A DNA stretch of 64,000 bases from Streptomyces sp. ISL-66. Lineage in GTDB: Bacteria > Actinomycetota > Actinomycetes > Streptomycetales > Streptomycetaceae. The stretch's first letter is position 1. Every line of letters starts with the position of its first letter. The notes under the pieces are model-generated. The model saw nothing but the letters and a program-made list of their open reading frames with translations. It searched no databases and was not told the origin of the DNA. The DNA lies in the NCBI RefSeq assembly GCF_018614135.1, contig NZ_JAGGOW010000031.1:1-64000 (forward strand), given 5' to 3'. Made by a program: the position numbers and the translations under genes. Below, piece after piece: positions 1-9,728 of the stretch.

Positions 1-48
1 GTACGAAGCCGCCCGCCCCGGACCTCTCCGGGGCGGGCGGCTTCGTAC
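1..48 (-). terminator. Strong perfect-stem terminator
   Basis: A perfect 22-bp inverted repeat with a CCTC loop occupies 1-48 (arms 1-22 and 27-48). It lies just downstream of the minus-strand glycosyltransferase that ends at 84 and could work in both directions. There is no U-tract, as is usual in Streptomyces. The repeat begins at the window edge and may extend further left. Confidence 0.8.
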
Positions 49-83
49 GTACGCGGACGGCCGGGCTGGGGCTGCGGGGAAAC

Positions 84-1253
84 TCAGCGCTCCAGGAAGG
101 AGAACAGGTTCTCCCACCGGTCGGTGATCTCGGCGCTGGAGTACCGCTTCACGTTGCGGAAGGCGTTGTCGCCGAGCCGGTCGCGCAGTTCCCGGTCGGA
201 CATCAGCCGGTCCAGCTGCCCGGCGAGCTCCATCGTGTTGCCGAGCCGGGCCAGCAGCCCGTCCTCACCGTGCTTGACGATCTCCCGTACGCCCGGCGCG
301 CAGTCGAAGGCGGCCACCGGCACGCCCGCGGCCATCGCCTCCAGCAGGGTGATCGGGAACCCTTCGGCCCGCGAGGCCTGGGCGAAGACCGAGGCCCCGC
401 GCAGGGCGCCGAGCACGTCGTCGGTGCTGCCCATCCACTCCACGGACTCCTCCACGCCGAGCTCGGCGGCGTGCGCCCGCAGCGCGGGCTCCTCCACACC
501 GGCCCCGTAGATCCGCAGGGTCCAGTCGGCGTGGTGCGGGGCCGCGTCCGCCCACGCGTCGAGCAGCAGGTCCATGCCCTTCTCGAAGGCCAGGCGGCCG
601 ACGCTCGCCACGACCTTCTCCGTCCGCGGGGCGGGGGAGTCGGGCATGAACGGCAGCGGGTTCGGCATGCTGCCCACGTTCTGCATGCCGGCCCGGATCC
701 AGAGGTCCGCGTCCTCGGGGGTCAGCACGAGCATGCGGTCGACCTCCGGGTAGAAGCGGCGGACCCGGCGGCCGCGGCTGGACTTCTCGCTGGCCTCGAA
801 GGACTCGTGGCTCATGGCGATGAGGGTGCACCCCTTGGTGTCGGCGAGGGCCACCCACTCCATCGCCCAGACCTGGGTGACGATCACCACGGCGCCGGGG
901 CGGGCCGCGCGCAGCAGCTCGCTCAGCTGCTCCGCCTTGGCCCGCATCTTCGCCCGGCGCGCCGCCTGGCGGCGCCGTTCGGGTGCGTTGAGCCGCCCCT
1001 TGATGCCGTGCAGCCGGCGCGCGGCCGGCGGGTGGGCATCGTAGAGCGTGGTCGTCGCGTAGGGGAGGTCGGCGGGCAGCTTCTGCCGGATCTCCTCGGC
1101 GACGGGGGCGATGCCGATGACGTGCACCCGGTGTCCGCGGTCGCCGAACAGCCGGGCCATCTGGTGCGACCAGGTCGTCACACCGCCGAGCTCGTCGACG
1201 CTGTTGGAGACGAGGAAGATGTCACGGCCGCCGGAGGCGGTCTGGTCACTCAC
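84..1253 (-). CDS. GT4-family glycosyltransferase
   Basis: Predicted GT-B fold glycosyltransferase of 389 residues, transferring a sugar from a nucleotide-sugar donor to a surface glycan precursor on the cytoplasmic side. The N-terminal Rossmann half contains the GGVTTWSHQMARLF glycine-rich start. The C-terminal half (about 210-370) carries the GT4 motif EGFPITLLEAMAAGVPVAAFD near residue 297, with the EX7E pair typical of retaining enzymes. The GTG start at 1253 overlaps the stop of the upstream teichoic-acid-type gene by 4 bases (GTGA), so the two are translationally coupled and probably act on the same polymer. Acceptor and donor cannot be read from the sequence. Confidence 0.88.
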   Translation of the reverse strand: MSDQTASGGRDIFLVSNSVDELGGVTTWSHQMARLFGDRGHRVHVIGIAPVAEEIRQKLPADLPYATTTLYDAHPPAARRLHGIKGRLNAPERRRQAARRAKMRAKAEQLSELLRAARPGAVVIVTQVWAMEWVALADTKGCTLIAMSHESFEASEKSSRGRRVRRFYPEVDRMLVLTPEDADLWIRAGMQNVGSMPNPLPFMPDSPAPRTEKVVASVGRLAFEKGMDLLLDAWADAAPHHADWTLRIYGAGVEEPALRAHAAELGVEESVEWMGSTDDVLGALRGASVFAQASRAEGFPITLLEAMAAGVPVAAFDCAPGVREIVKHGEDGLLARLGNTMELAGQLDRLMSDRELRDRLGDNAFRNVKRYSSAEITDRWENLFSFLER

Positions 1254-4129
1254 TTGCCGCTCCTGGTGAAGAACTTCTCGACGATCTGGCGGGCCGCGTC
1301 CCCGCGGTCGTACTCGCCGAACTCGGCGAGGAAACGCTGACGCGCCTCGGCGTACTTGGCGTCGGCCTCGTCGAAGGCGGCGACGGCCTGGAGCAGTTCG
1401 TCCGCCGTGGCCACCACCGGGCCCGGGGCCTTCTCCTTCAGGTCGAAGTACGTGCCGCGGATGTCGGTCGCGTACTGCTCGTAGTCGTACGCGAAGAACA
1501 GCATCGGCCGGTCCAGGAGCGCGTAGTCGAACATCACGGACGAGTAGTCGGTGATCAGACCGTCGGCGAGGGCCAGCAGCGGGGTGATGTCGTGGTGCTT
1601 GGACACGTCGATGACCCGGCCCGCGACCGACGCGGGCAGCGCGACGCTGTTGAGGTAGTGGGTCCGCACCAGCAGCGTGAAACGGTCGCCGAGCCGGTCG
1701 GCGAACTCCTCCACGTCAAAGGGGAACTCGAAGCCCTCCACCGCGCCGTCCGCGTTCGCCCGGAAGGTCGGCGCGTACAGCAGCACCCTCTTGTCCGGGT
1801 CGATCCCGAACTCCGCGGCCAGCGGCCCGCGGACCCGCTCGCCGCTGTCCGCCTCGGAGCGGTGGGCCGCGACCAGGGCGTCGTTGCGCGGATAGCCGGT
1901 GCGCAGCAGCACCTCGTCGCGGAGGCGGAAGCCCTTGGCGAGGGTCCGGGCGTCGTGCTCGGAGCGGATCAGGAAGTGGTCGAAGCGGTCGACGGCGGCC
2001 TGGAAGCGGTCCTGGGCCGCGCGGCCCTGGGCCTTGGTACGGGGCTCGTGGAAACCCATCCGCTTGAGCGCCGAGCCGTGCCAGGTCTGGATGTACGTGG
2101 TCCCCGGGCGCTTGGCCAGCGCCAGCGGGAAGCCCTGGTTGTCGACCCAGTACTCGGCCTGGGCCAGCGCGCGCAGGTACGGCCAGCTCCAGCGCCGCAC
2201 CAGCGTGGCCTCCTTGGGGAAGCCGGTGGGCTTGCCGCCGGCGTACGACCAGATCGCCTCGAACGGCACGCCCGCGCGCACGAGCTCCTCGTAGATCGCC
2301 TTCGGACTGTCGCTGTACTGCTTGCCCATGTGGCTCTCGAAGACGACCGTGCCCTTCTTGATCGGCAGCTTCGAGAAGACCTCGTGGTAGACCTTCACCT
2401 TCTGCTCGCCCGAGCCGATGTTGCGGCGGGCCCGCAGGGCCTTGCGCAGACCCCGCTTGACCAGGCCGGCGGCCTTGCCGTGCATCGCGCTGCTGATCAG
2501 CGTCTGGGTGCGCACGGCGGCGGCGCCCTCGGCGGTCAGGACGTAGGAGAGGTTGCCCTTCTTGGTCACCTCGGGCTCGAAGCGGTCGGAGACCAGCCGG
2601 GTCAGCCGGGGCCGCACGCGCAGCCGGGCGGCCTGCTCCAGGTCGACCCCGCCGACCGAGACGCGGGTGGTGATGCGATCTCTGCCGGCCGTCAACTTCA
2701 GGGTGACGTCCCAGACCGCGTCGATGATGCCGAGGGGACGGACGGTGCTGCCGATGTCAGCGGTGGCGTTCCACTCGATCGTGTCACCGGCGTGGCGCAC
2801 CGTTGCCACCGGGAAGCTGAACGAACGCACCCCGATCTGACGGCGGGCCCGGAATTCGAGCGTGGCCTTCAATTCCGTTTCGGGCGTGATCCGGCCCAGC
2901 GGGTTCACGATGGCACCGGCGAGGGTGACGGTGCCCCGGCCGTCGTCCGCGTACGAGGTGAGGCGGTTGCCCAGGGCCATGGAGCCGAGCGGCGCCGTGT
3001 CGAAGCCCTGGTCGGTGACGTCCAGTATCCGGCGGGCCTCGGTGTCGGCCGGGTCGTCGATGTGCCGTGCGCACCAGTAGATCCGGCCGTCGCGCTCGGC
3101 GAGCGGGGAGGTGAGCCGGCCCTTGTTGGTCATGGCGTCGGCGGCGGGCAGGAGGTTGTCCCAGTCCTCCTTGCCGAGCAGGTAGGCGCAGATGGCCTGG
3201 AGGTTCGTGACGTTGTCGTACGCGGCCGGGTCGATGCCGGCCAGGTAGCCGTTGGCGAGCCGGGCGAACTGCCGGCGGTACGCGTCCCCGAGCAGCGGCA
3301 GGTCCCGCAGGTGCAGCACCAGGTCGTGCTTGAGGAACTTGGCGTCCTTGGCGGACTTGATCTCCGCGTGGCCCTTGGCGGCCAGCAGCTCGTCGACGCG
3401 GCGGTGGATCTCCATCCGGTGGACGAAGTTCTCGATCTCGTGGCGCCGGTTGCTGATCGACTTCGCCGCGGCCTTCTCGATCACGTTCCAGAAGTAGACG
3501 TGGTTCGGGATGAGCGTGATGCGGCTGGCGGCGACGTAGGCCTGCGCGGAGAACAGCAGGTCCTCGTAGTGGATCCCGACCGGGAATTCCAGGCCCTGCT
3601 CCAGCAGGAACGCGCGCCGGTAGCACTTGTTCGTGGAGAGGGTGTCGTAGACCAGCAGGTCCGGATATTCGGTGATCGACTCCAGCGTGCGGGTCCCGGA
3701 GTAGATCCACGGGTACCACTCGGTGGTCTTGCCCCACCTGTTGTCGAGGTGCACGCGGACGCACATGCCCGAGACCAGGTCGGAGCCGGTCCGCTCGGCG
3801 GCGTCCAGCATGTTGCGGCAGGCGTTGCGCTCCAGCACGTCGTCGCTGTCCAGGAACATCACGTAGGCGCCGGTGGCCTGCTTGATGCCGTGGTTGCGCG
3901 GTGCTCCGCAGCCGCCGCTGTTCTCCGGCAGCCGGAAGGCGCGCACCCTCCCCGGGTGCGCGGCTTCGAGCTCCTGGGCGACCGCGTAGGACCGGTCCTT
4001 GCTGCAGTCGTCGACGATCACGACTTCGACCCCGTGCAGGGTTTGGTCCAAAACCGACTGGACGGCTGTCGGCAGACGCTCTGCGTCGTTGTAGACGATG
4101 ACGACCACGGAGACGTCAGGCACGTGCAC
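1250..4129 (-). CDS. Bifunctional GT2 / CDP-glycerol glycerophosphotransferase
   Basis: A 959-residue teichoic-acid-type polymerase or primase. Residues 1 to about 240 are a GT2 domain (VSVVVIVYNDAERLPTAV start, FLDSDD metal-binding motif near 95). About 250-580 is a linker with beta-rich character. About 590-950 is a CDP-glycerol:poly(glycerophosphate) glycerophosphotransferase, with the catalytic-type WHGSALKRMG near 685, LLYAPTFRA, and ITDYSSVMFDYALLDRP near 861. The fusion suggests one protein both primes or glycosylates and adds glycerol phosphate. GTG start at 4129 with AAGGGA upstream; a second GTG lies two codons in. Related loci in S. coelicolor have, from memory, been tied to spore-wall polymer synthesis. 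The polymer made here is inferred only. Confidence 0.87.
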   Translation of the reverse strand: MHVPDVSVVVIVYNDAERLPTAVQSVLDQTLHGVEVVIVDDCSKDRSYAVAQELEAAHPGRVRAFRLPENSGGCGAPRNHGIKQATGAYVMFLDSDDVLERNACRNMLDAAERTGSDLVSGMCVRVHLDNRWGKTTEWYPWIYSGTRTLESITEYPDLLVYDTLSTNKCYRRAFLLEQGLEFPVGIHYEDLLFSAQAYVAASRITLIPNHVYFWNVIEKAAAKSISNRRHEIENFVHRMEIHRRVDELLAAKGHAEIKSAKDAKFLKHDLVLHLRDLPLLGDAYRRQFARLANGYLAGIDPAAYDNVTNLQAICAYLLGKEDWDNLLPAADAMTNKGRLTSPLAERDGRIYWCARHIDDPADTEARRILDVTDQGFDTAPLGSMALGNRLTSYADDGRGTVTLAGAIVNPLGRITPETELKATLEFRARRQIGVRSFSFPVATVRHAGDTIEWNATADIGSTVRPLGIIDAVWDVTLKLTAGRDRITTRVSVGGVDLEQAARLRVRPRLTRLVSDRFEPEVTKKGNLSYVLTAEGAAAVRTQTLISSAMHGKAAGLVKRGLRKALRARRNIGSGEQKVKVYHEVFSKLPIKKGTVVFESHMGKQYSDSPKAIYEELVRAGVPFEAIWSYAGGKPTGFPKEATLVRRWSWPYLRALAQAEYWVDNQGFPLALAKRPGTTYIQTWHGSALKRMGFHEPRTKAQGRAAQDRFQAAVDRFDHFLIRSEHDARTLAKGFRLRDEVLLRTGYPRNDALVAAHRSEADSGERVRGPLAAEFGIDPDKRVLLYAPTFRANADGAVEGFEFPFDVEEFADRLGDRFTLLVRTHYLNSVALPASVAGRVIDVSKHHDITPLLALADGLITDYSSVMFDYALLDRPMLFFAYDYEQYATDIRGTYFDLKEKAPGPVVATADELLQAVAAFDEADAKYAEARQRFLAEFGEYDRGDAARQIVEKFFTRSGK

Positions 4130-4298
4130 CTCGATCCCTTTGTTTCATTCCGTTTATCCCGTCAAAGCTACCGTGTGCCGCGCTCACCCCCGGCAGCTCC
4201 ACCCCCGCCGTGCATACTTCTAAGGAAGAAAAAAGGCAGAGGTGAGTGGCTGGTCCGGTCGCCGACAAATCACCCGTTCGGACCTGCAGGATGTGTTC

Positions 4299-5315
4299 AT
4301 GAAGCTGTCCGTAGTAGTCCCTTGCTACAACGAAGAAGCTGTCATCGACAGCTTCGACACGGAGATCCGCAAGGTGCTGGACGCCCTCCCCGTCGAGTAC
4401 GAGGTCTGCTACGTCGACGACGGCAGCCGTGACGGCACCCTCGACAAGCTCCGCGAGATCGCCGCCCGGCACGCGGACCGGACCCGCTACGTCTCCTTCA
4501 GCCGGAACTTCGGCAAGGAGGCCGGCATGCTCGCCGGTCTGCGCGAGGCGACCGGCGACGCCGTGGTCATCATGGACGCGGACCTCCAGCACCCGCCGGA
4601 GCTCATCGCCCCCATGCTCGACTACTACCGGCAGGGGCACGACCAGATCATCGCCCGCCGCACCCGTCAGGGTGACAAGAAGCTCCGCACGGCGCTGAGC
4701 CGCCTCTACTACCGGGGCATCAACCGGTGGGTCGACGTGGAGCTCACCGACGGCGTCGGCGACTTCCGGATGCTGTCCCGCCCCGCCGTGGACGCCCTGC
4801 TCTCGCTGCCCGAGTACAACCGCTTCTCCAAGGGCCTCTTCTCCTGGATCGGCTTCGACACGGTCCACTTCGACTACCGCAACGCGCAGCGCGAGGCGGG
4901 CGAGACGAAGTGGAAGTTCGGGTCCCTGCTGAACTACGGCATGGACGGGCTCATCTCGTTCAACAACCGGCCGCTGCGCATCGGCATCTGGGTGGGCGTG
5001 TCGCTGGTGGCGCTGACCGCGGTGTACGCGGTGTGGATCGCGGTCATGGCGATGACCCACGGCGTGGACTCCCCGGGGTACGTCACCCTCGTCGCGATCA
5101 TCGTCGGCCTGGGCGGGGTCCAGATGGTCATGCTGGGCCTGATCGGCGAGTACATCGGCCGGATCTACTACGAGACCAAGCGCCGGCCGCACTTCCTGGT
5201 GAAGGAGTCGCACGGCGCGGAGCCCGTGCCGCGTGACATCCAGGGCTCCCGGGACGTCCGCAATTCCGGGGCGGCCATCGTCGCCGAGAGCGTGATCGCG
5301 GAACGCAGCAGCTGA
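4299..5315 (+). CDS. GT2 family glycosyltransferase, GtrB/DPM1-like
   Basis: Inverting GT2 enzyme of 338 residues, probably loading a sugar onto polyprenyl phosphate at the inner membrane face. MKLSVVVPCYNEEAVID opens the domain, DADLQHPPEL near residue 91 is the metal-binding motif, and two transmembrane helices follow (about 227-251 and 260-289). This layout matches GtrB/ArnC-type polyprenyl-phosphate glycosyltransferases. I chose ATG 4299 (GCAGG at 4286-4290) over the in-frame GTG 4242 because the family begins at KLSVVVP. The stop overlaps the start of the next gene, a GtrA-type flippase candidate, by one base (TGATG), which supports a flippase/transferase pair for glycan decoration. Confidence 0.9.
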   Translation: MKLSVVVPCYNEEAVIDSFDTEIRKVLDALPVEYEVCYVDDGSRDGTLDKLREIAARHADRTRYVSFSRNFGKEAGMLAGLREATGDAVVIMDADLQHPPELIAPMLDYYRQGHDQIIARRTRQGDKKLRTALSRLYYRGINRWVDVELTDGVGDFRMLSRPAVDALLSLPEYNRFSKGLFSWIGFDTVHFDYRNAQREAGETKWKFGSLLNYGMDGLISFNNRPLRIGIWVGVSLVALTAVYAVWIAVMAMTHGVDSPGYVTLVAIIVGLGGVQMVMLGLIGEYIGRIYYETKRRPHFLVKESHGAEPVPRDIQGSRDVRNSGAAIVAESVIAERSS

Positions 5316-5848
5316 TGTCGGATACCTCGAACGCCTCGAACGCCTCAAATGCGCCGGACGCTGCGGACACCTCGAATGCGCCGGACACCCCGGGCGCCCC
5401 GGACGGGAAGGCGCGGCCCGGCCACAGGAAGGGGCAGCTCGGCCAGATCGTCCGCTTCGCCCTGGTGGGCGGCGTCAACACCGGCACCTTCTTCGTCCTC
5501 TACCTGCTGCTGCACCCCTGGATGCCGTACTTCGCCGCCTACTCCCTCGCCTTCGTGCTGGCGATGGTCGGCTCGTTCTTCATGAACACCTATTTCACCT
5601 ACCGGACCCGGCCGACGTGGAAGAAGTTCTTCCTCTTCCCGCTGACCAACGTCACGAACTACGTGATCCAGTCCGCCGGCCTCTACGCCCTGGTGACCTG
5701 GGCGGGGATGAACACCAAGATCGCGCCGCTGGTCGCGGCCGTCGTGGCCATTCCCTTCACCTTCGTCCTCTCCCGCAAGATCCTCATCCCGGGGACCGGC
5801 GCCGGGGCCGGGGAACCGGACCGGGCCCGCAGCACGTCCACGCTCTGA
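5315..5848 (+). CDS. GtrA family membrane protein
   Basis: A 177-residue protein with four transmembrane segments (VRFALVGGVNTGTFFVLYLLL, FAAYSLAFVLAMVGSFFMNT, FFLFPLTNVTNYVIQSAGLY, APLVAAVVAIPFTFVLSRK) and the GtrA signature of an early F-x-LVGG-xNT. GtrA proteins are thought to help move polyprenyl-linked sugars across the membrane. The first 35 residues are a low-complexity N/A/P/D-rich cytoplasmic tail encoded by short imperfect repeats (5325-5400). It is coupled to the preceding GT2 gene by a one-base overlap, so the pair probably works together. Confidence 0.9.
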   Translation: MSDTSNASNASNAPDAADTSNAPDTPGAPDGKARPGHRKGQLGQIVRFALVGGVNTGTFFVLYLLLHPWMPYFAAYSLAFVLAMVGSFFMNTYFTYRTRPTWKKFFLFPLTNVTNYVIQSAGLYALVTWAGMNTKIAPLVAAVVAIPFTFVLSRKILIPGTGAGAGEPDRARSTSTL

Positions 5849-5926
5849 AACCCGAGGGCGGCCCCGCCCGGCCACCCCGTAGATTGGGCGGGCAGGTTCA
5901 TGACGGCAAGGGGCAAGGGGACAGAC

Positions 5927-7054
5927 GTGTCAGCGGCTAGGCAGGGTGTGCTCGACGCGCGCAGGATCGTGGTCAAGGTCGGCTCCTCCTCCTTGACCAC
6001 GGCGGCCGGCGGTCTCGACGCGGACCGCGTGGACGCGCTGGTCGACGTACTGGCCAAGGCGCGCAGCGGAGGCGAGAAGGAGATCGTCCTCGTCTCCAGC
6101 GGAGCCATCGCCGCCGGACTCTCCCCTCTCGGCCTGCGCCGCCGCCCCACGGACCTGGCCCGCCAGCAGGCCGCCGCCAGCGTCGGACAGGGCCTCCTCG
6201 TCGCCCGCTACACCGCCTCCTTCGCGCGGTACGGCGTCCGTGTCGGCCAGGTACTGCTCACCACCAACGACACCAGTCGGCGTGCGCACTACCGCAACGC
6301 CTACCGGACCCTGGACCAGCTCCTGGCCATGGGCGCCCTCCCCGTCGTCAACGAGAACGACACGGTCGCCACCGACGAGATCCGTTTCGGCGACAACGAC
6401 CGCCTCGCCGCCCTCGTCGCCCACCTGGTCCGCGCCGACCTCCTCATCCTGCTCTCCGACGTCGACGGCCTCTACGACGGCGACCCGTCGCTGCCCGGCA
6501 CGAGCCGCATCGACGAGGTCCGCGGCCCCGAGGACATCGCGCACGTCACCATCGGCAGCGCCGGCAAGGCGGGCGTCGGCACCGGCGGCATGGCCACCAA
6601 GGTCGAGGCCGCGCGCATCGCCGCGGCGGCCGGCATCCCGGTCGTCCTGACCTCGTCGAGCCAGGCCGCGGACGCGCTGGCCGGGCGGGCGACGGGCACG
6701 CTGTTCCACTCCACCGGGCGCCGTTCCACCGACCGGCTGCTCTGGCTCCAGCACGCGTCGACCCCGCAGGGGCACCTCGTCCTCGACGACGGAGCCGTGC
6801 GCGCGGTGACCGAGCGCGGCGGCTCGCTGCTGCCCGCGGGGATCGCCGCGGTCGAGGGCGACTTCGTCGCCGGGGACCCCGTGGAACTCCGCGCGGCCGA
6901 CGGCCGCGCCGTGGCCCGCGGCCTCGTCAACTTCGACGCCAAGGAACTTCCGCAGCTCCTCGGCCGCTCCACGCGCGAGCTCGCGCGGTCGCTCGGACCC
7001 GAGTACGAGCGGGAGGTCGTCCACCGCGACGATCTGGTCCTCCTGCAGGGCTGA
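5927..7054 (+). CDS. proB: Glutamate 5-kinase
   Basis: Catalyses the first step of proline synthesis, ATP-dependent phosphorylation of glutamate to gamma-glutamyl phosphate, in the cytoplasm. The amino-acid-kinase domain begins RRIVVKVGSSSLTT and contains VSSGAIAAG, VNENDTVATDEIRFGDNDRLAALVA and the KAGVGTGGMATKVEAA loop. A PUA domain follows at about 285-365. I chose GTG 5927 because AAGGGGA lies at the right distance; an in-frame ATG at 5900 would add nine residues with no good ribosome site. The partner proA is 700 bases downstream, separated by one small conserved gene. Confidence 0.96.
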   Translation: MSAARQGVLDARRIVVKVGSSSLTTAAGGLDADRVDALVDVLAKARSGGEKEIVLVSSGAIAAGLSPLGLRRRPTDLARQQAAASVGQGLLVARYTASFARYGVRVGQVLLTTNDTSRRAHYRNAYRTLDQLLAMGALPVVNENDTVATDEIRFGDNDRLAALVAHLVRADLLILLSDVDGLYDGDPSLPGTSRIDEVRGPEDIAHVTIGSAGKAGVGTGGMATKVEAARIAAAAGIPVVLTSSSQAADALAGRATGTLFHSTGRRSTDRLLWLQHASTPQGHLVLDDGAVRAVTERGGSLLPAGIAAVEGDFVAGDPVELRAADGRAVARGLVNFDAKELPQLLGRSTRELARSLGPEYEREVVHRDDLVLLQG

Positions 7055-7139
7055 GGTTCGGTAAAACCGCCGCGCGGTGAGCCAGGGACTGGTCAACTGT
7101 GAGGGGCGGACACGCATGGCGCAGACAAGGAGGCGGCTG

Positions 7140-7550
7140 GTGAGACGAGCGCTGACCAGCGTCGGCACCGGGGACGGTGACATCGGCGGAAGCGGGGAAG
7201 AGCAGGACGCCTCCCGCCTCTGGCACATCACGCTGAGCGTCTCGGGCAAGCCCGCGCCGCTGTCCGAAGTCCGCCGCGGGCTGGAGCAGCTCGCCCACGA
7301 CCACCCCTTCCTGCTGACCAGCCGCTACGCCGACGACCATGCGGAAATCCGCTACTGGGAGGAAGCCCGCGACCTCCACGACGCCGCGGCCGTCGCCCTG
7401 CGGCTCTGGGGCGAACACCGCTCCTCGGCGCAGCTGCCGCCGTGGGAGATCGTCGGCCTGGAGGTCATCGACCGCGCCACCTACCACCAGCGCGTGGCCG
7501 AGGGCTACGGCCCGCCCCCTGCCCACCCGGTCGGCGTGCACCCCTTTTGA
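7140..7550 (+). CDS. Conserved hypothetical protein between proB and proA
   Basis: No function recognised. The likely product is 136 residues from GTG 7140, preceded by an excellent AAGGAGG at 7128-7134. ATG 7116 and an earlier GTG at 7077 are alternatives. It reads as a small soluble alpha/beta protein: [68 protein letters not shown], then a conserved [21 protein letters not shown] segment. The context between two proline genes, on the same strand, suggests co-transcription but does not define a role. Codon use is typical of the neighbours. Confidence 0.8.
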   Translation: MRRALTSVGTGDGDIGGSGEEQDASRLWHITLSVSGKPAPLSEVRRGLEQLAHDHPFLLTSRYADDHAEIRYWEEARDLHDAAAVALRLWGEHRSSAQLPPWEIVGLEVIDRATYHQRVAEGYGPPPAHPVGVHPF

Positions 7551-7755
7551 ACGCGCGCCTCGCACGGCTCCGCCGGACCGCTCCCGGGGCGTAGGCGCAA
7601 CCCCGGACCGGTGGCCGACGGACGGAGTCCGGGCGCAGGCGTGCGCGGGGCGTCGAGGGGGCCGGTCGTCTCGGGGAGCGGGCGTGGCGTGGAGCGGTCG
7701 TCTCGGGGAGTGGAAGGCCGTTCGGGGTGGCCGGGGCGAGGATTACCCTGGCCGC

Positions 7756-9033
7756 ATGACCTCGCTCGATGCCACCACCTCACCCGTGATCGCCACCGCG
7801 CAAGCCGCCCGTACCGCCGCCGCGGCCATCGCCCCCCTCCCGCGGTCCGCCAAGGACACGGCCCTGCTGGCCATCGCGGACGCGCTGGAGGCCCGTACGG
7901 CCGAGATCGTCGAGGCCAATGCCGTCGACACCGCGAAGGCGGCCGCCGCCGGCACCAGTGAGACCGTCATCGACCGCCTCACACTCACCCCGGACCGCAT
8001 CGCGGCCATCGCCTCCGACGTCCGCGACATCGCGGCCCTGCCCGACCCCGTCGGCGAGGTCGTCCGCGGCTCCACCCTCCCCAACGGCATCGACCTGCGC
8101 CAGGTCCGCGTCCCGCTCGGCGTCGTCGGCATCATCTACGAGGCCCGCCCCAACGTCACCGTCGACGCCGCCGTCCTCTGCCTGAAGTCCGGCAACGCCG
8201 TCCTCCTGCGCGGCTCGTCGTCCGCCTACGCCTCCAATACCGTGCTCGTCGCCGTCCTGCGCGACGCCATCGTGTCGGCCGGCCTGCCCGCGGACGCGAT
8301 CCAGCTCGTCCCCGGCGAGTCCCGCGACTCCGTCCGCGAACTGATGCGCGCCCGCGGGCTCGTCGACGTGCTCATCCCGCGCGGCGGCGCCTCCCTCATC
8401 AAGACCGTCGTGGAGGAGTCGATCGTCCCGGTCATCGAGACCGGTACCGGCAACTGCCACGTCTACGTGGACGCTCAGGCGGACCTCGCCATGGCCGTGG
8501 ACATCCTCGTCAACTCCAAGGCCCAGCGGCCCTCCGTCTGCAACTCCGCGGAGACCCTGCTGGTCCACCGCGACATCGCCGACGCCTTCGTCCCCCTCGC
8601 CCTGGAAGCGCTCGCCGACGCCGGCGTGACCGTGCACGGCGACGAGCGGGTGCTCGCGTACGCGGAGGACTCCAAGGTCACCGCACTCGCCGCCACGGAC
8701 GAGGACTGGGCGGCCGAATACCTCTCCTACGACATCGCCGCAGGCGTCGTCGACTCCCTCGACGACGCCGTCGCGCACATCCGGCGATGGACCTCCGGCC
8801 ACACCGAGGCGATCGTCACCACCTCCCAGGCGGCCGCGCGCCGCTTCACCCAGCTGGTCGACTCGACCACGGTTGCCGTGAACGCCTCCACCCGGTTCAC
8901 GGACGGTGGTCAGTTCGGCTTCGGCGCGGAGATCGGCATCTCCACCCAGAAGCTGCACGCCCGGGGCCCGATGGGGCTTCCCGAGCTCACCTCGACCAAG
9001 TACATCGTCACCGGCGACGGTCACGTTCGGTAG
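7756..9033 (+). CDS. proA: Gamma-glutamyl phosphate reductase
   Basis: NADPH-dependent reduction of gamma-glutamyl phosphate to glutamate semialdehyde, second step of proline synthesis. The 425-residue product has the family landmarks: [42 protein letters not shown], the catalytic-cysteine region [18 protein letters not shown], and [24 protein letters not shown] near the end. The frame stays open for 139 codons upstream, but ATG 7756 is where family similarity begins. The 205 bases between the preceding small gene and this start contain only GC-rich sequence with no clear signal. Confidence 0.97.
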   Translation: MTSLDATTSPVIATAQAARTAAAAIAPLPRSAKDTALLAIADALEARTAEIVEANAVDTAKAAAAGTSETVIDRLTLTPDRIAAIASDVRDIAALPDPVGEVVRGSTLPNGIDLRQVRVPLGVVGIIYEARPNVTVDAAVLCLKSGNAVLLRGSSSAYASNTVLVAVLRDAIVSAGLPADAIQLVPGESRDSVRELMRARGLVDVLIPRGGASLIKTVVEESIVPVIETGTGNCHVYVDAQADLAMAVDILVNSKAQRPSVCNSAETLLVHRDIADAFVPLALEALADAGVTVHGDERVLAYAEDSKVTALAATDEDWAAEYLSYDIAAGVVDSLDDAVAHIRRWTSGHTEAIVTTSQAAARRFTQLVDSTTVAVNASTRFTDGGQFGFGAEIGISTQKLHARGPMGLPELTSTKYIVTGDGHVR

Positions 9034-9110
9034 TCACGCCCCGAACACCGGGTGGCCGGATTTCGCCGGATGCCCTGCCCAAAGCCGCCCCCCAGGTCTA
9101 CGCTGGTCAC

Positions 9111-9662
9111 GTGCCGGACGACGTGGGGGGCAATCCGTTCCCGGACGACGGGGAGCCCGACGACGACCGCGGAGGCGCGGACAAGGACTTCGCCTCCGTG
9201 GTGTTCGACGAGGACTTCGTCCGGAACGCCGAGATCCGTGAACCGAGCGCCGCGGAGCGCCAGCGGTCCGCAGATCGGGCGCGCGCCGAGGCGGCCGAAG
9301 CCGCCCGGGCCGCCTTCGCGGGCGGCTGGACGGGCGACGAGGACTACGACGGGTACGGGTACGCCGAGGGCTACCACTCCGACGAATCCGGCTGGGAACA
9401 CGGCCCCGGCTACGGGGACGGGCCGTACGGCGCCTACGGCGGCAGCCTGCGCCCCTACCGCGGCCGCTCGCCCTGGCTGCGCCCGGTCGCCTGGTTCCTC
9501 GCATTCGTCATGGGCCTCGGCATGGTCGCCCTGGCCTTCAGCGCCGTCTACCGCAGCGCCGCCGCCAGCGACGCGGAGCAGACTCCGGCGCCCGCGAGCA
9601 CCCCCATGGGCGAAGTCACCGGCGCCGGCAAGTTTATGGACCGCGTCGGCCGCCAACCCTGA
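9111..9662 (+). CDS. Single-pass membrane protein with VVFDEDFVR motif (short paralogue)
   Basis: A 183-residue protein of unknown function. It starts at GTG 9111. The N-terminal region is acidic and contains FASVVFDEDFVRNAEIREPSA, followed by an Ala/Arg-rich helix, a Gly/Tyr/Asp-rich stretch (DYDGYGYAEGYHSDESG), a basic patch and one transmembrane helix (VAWFLAFVMGLGMVALAFSAVY, about 133-154), then a short external tail. The downstream gene carries the same SVVFDEDFVR block and the same topology, so the two are diverged tandem paralogues. The conserved position next to a protease, LCP protein and nadD suggests a cell-envelope role, but this is inference. Confidence 0.82.
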   Translation: MPDDVGGNPFPDDGEPDDDRGGADKDFASVVFDEDFVRNAEIREPSAAERQRSADRARAEAAEAARAAFAGGWTGDEDYDGYGYAEGYHSDESGWEHGPGYGDGPYGAYGGSLRPYRGRSPWLRPVAWFLAFVMGLGMVALAFSAVYRSAAASDAEQTPAPASTPMGEVTGAGKFMDRVGRQP

Positions 9663-9728
9663 AGGTACGACCCCGCTCCTTCACCGGAGCCGGGGGCTTC
9701 TCTGAAGCGGGGACAGCGGGGAGAAGCG

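Noticed and set aside
1592-4432. Plus-strand open frame of about 950 codons opposite the teichoic-type polymerase
   Set aside because: Antisense composition artefact; the minus-strand gene has clear catalytic motifs.
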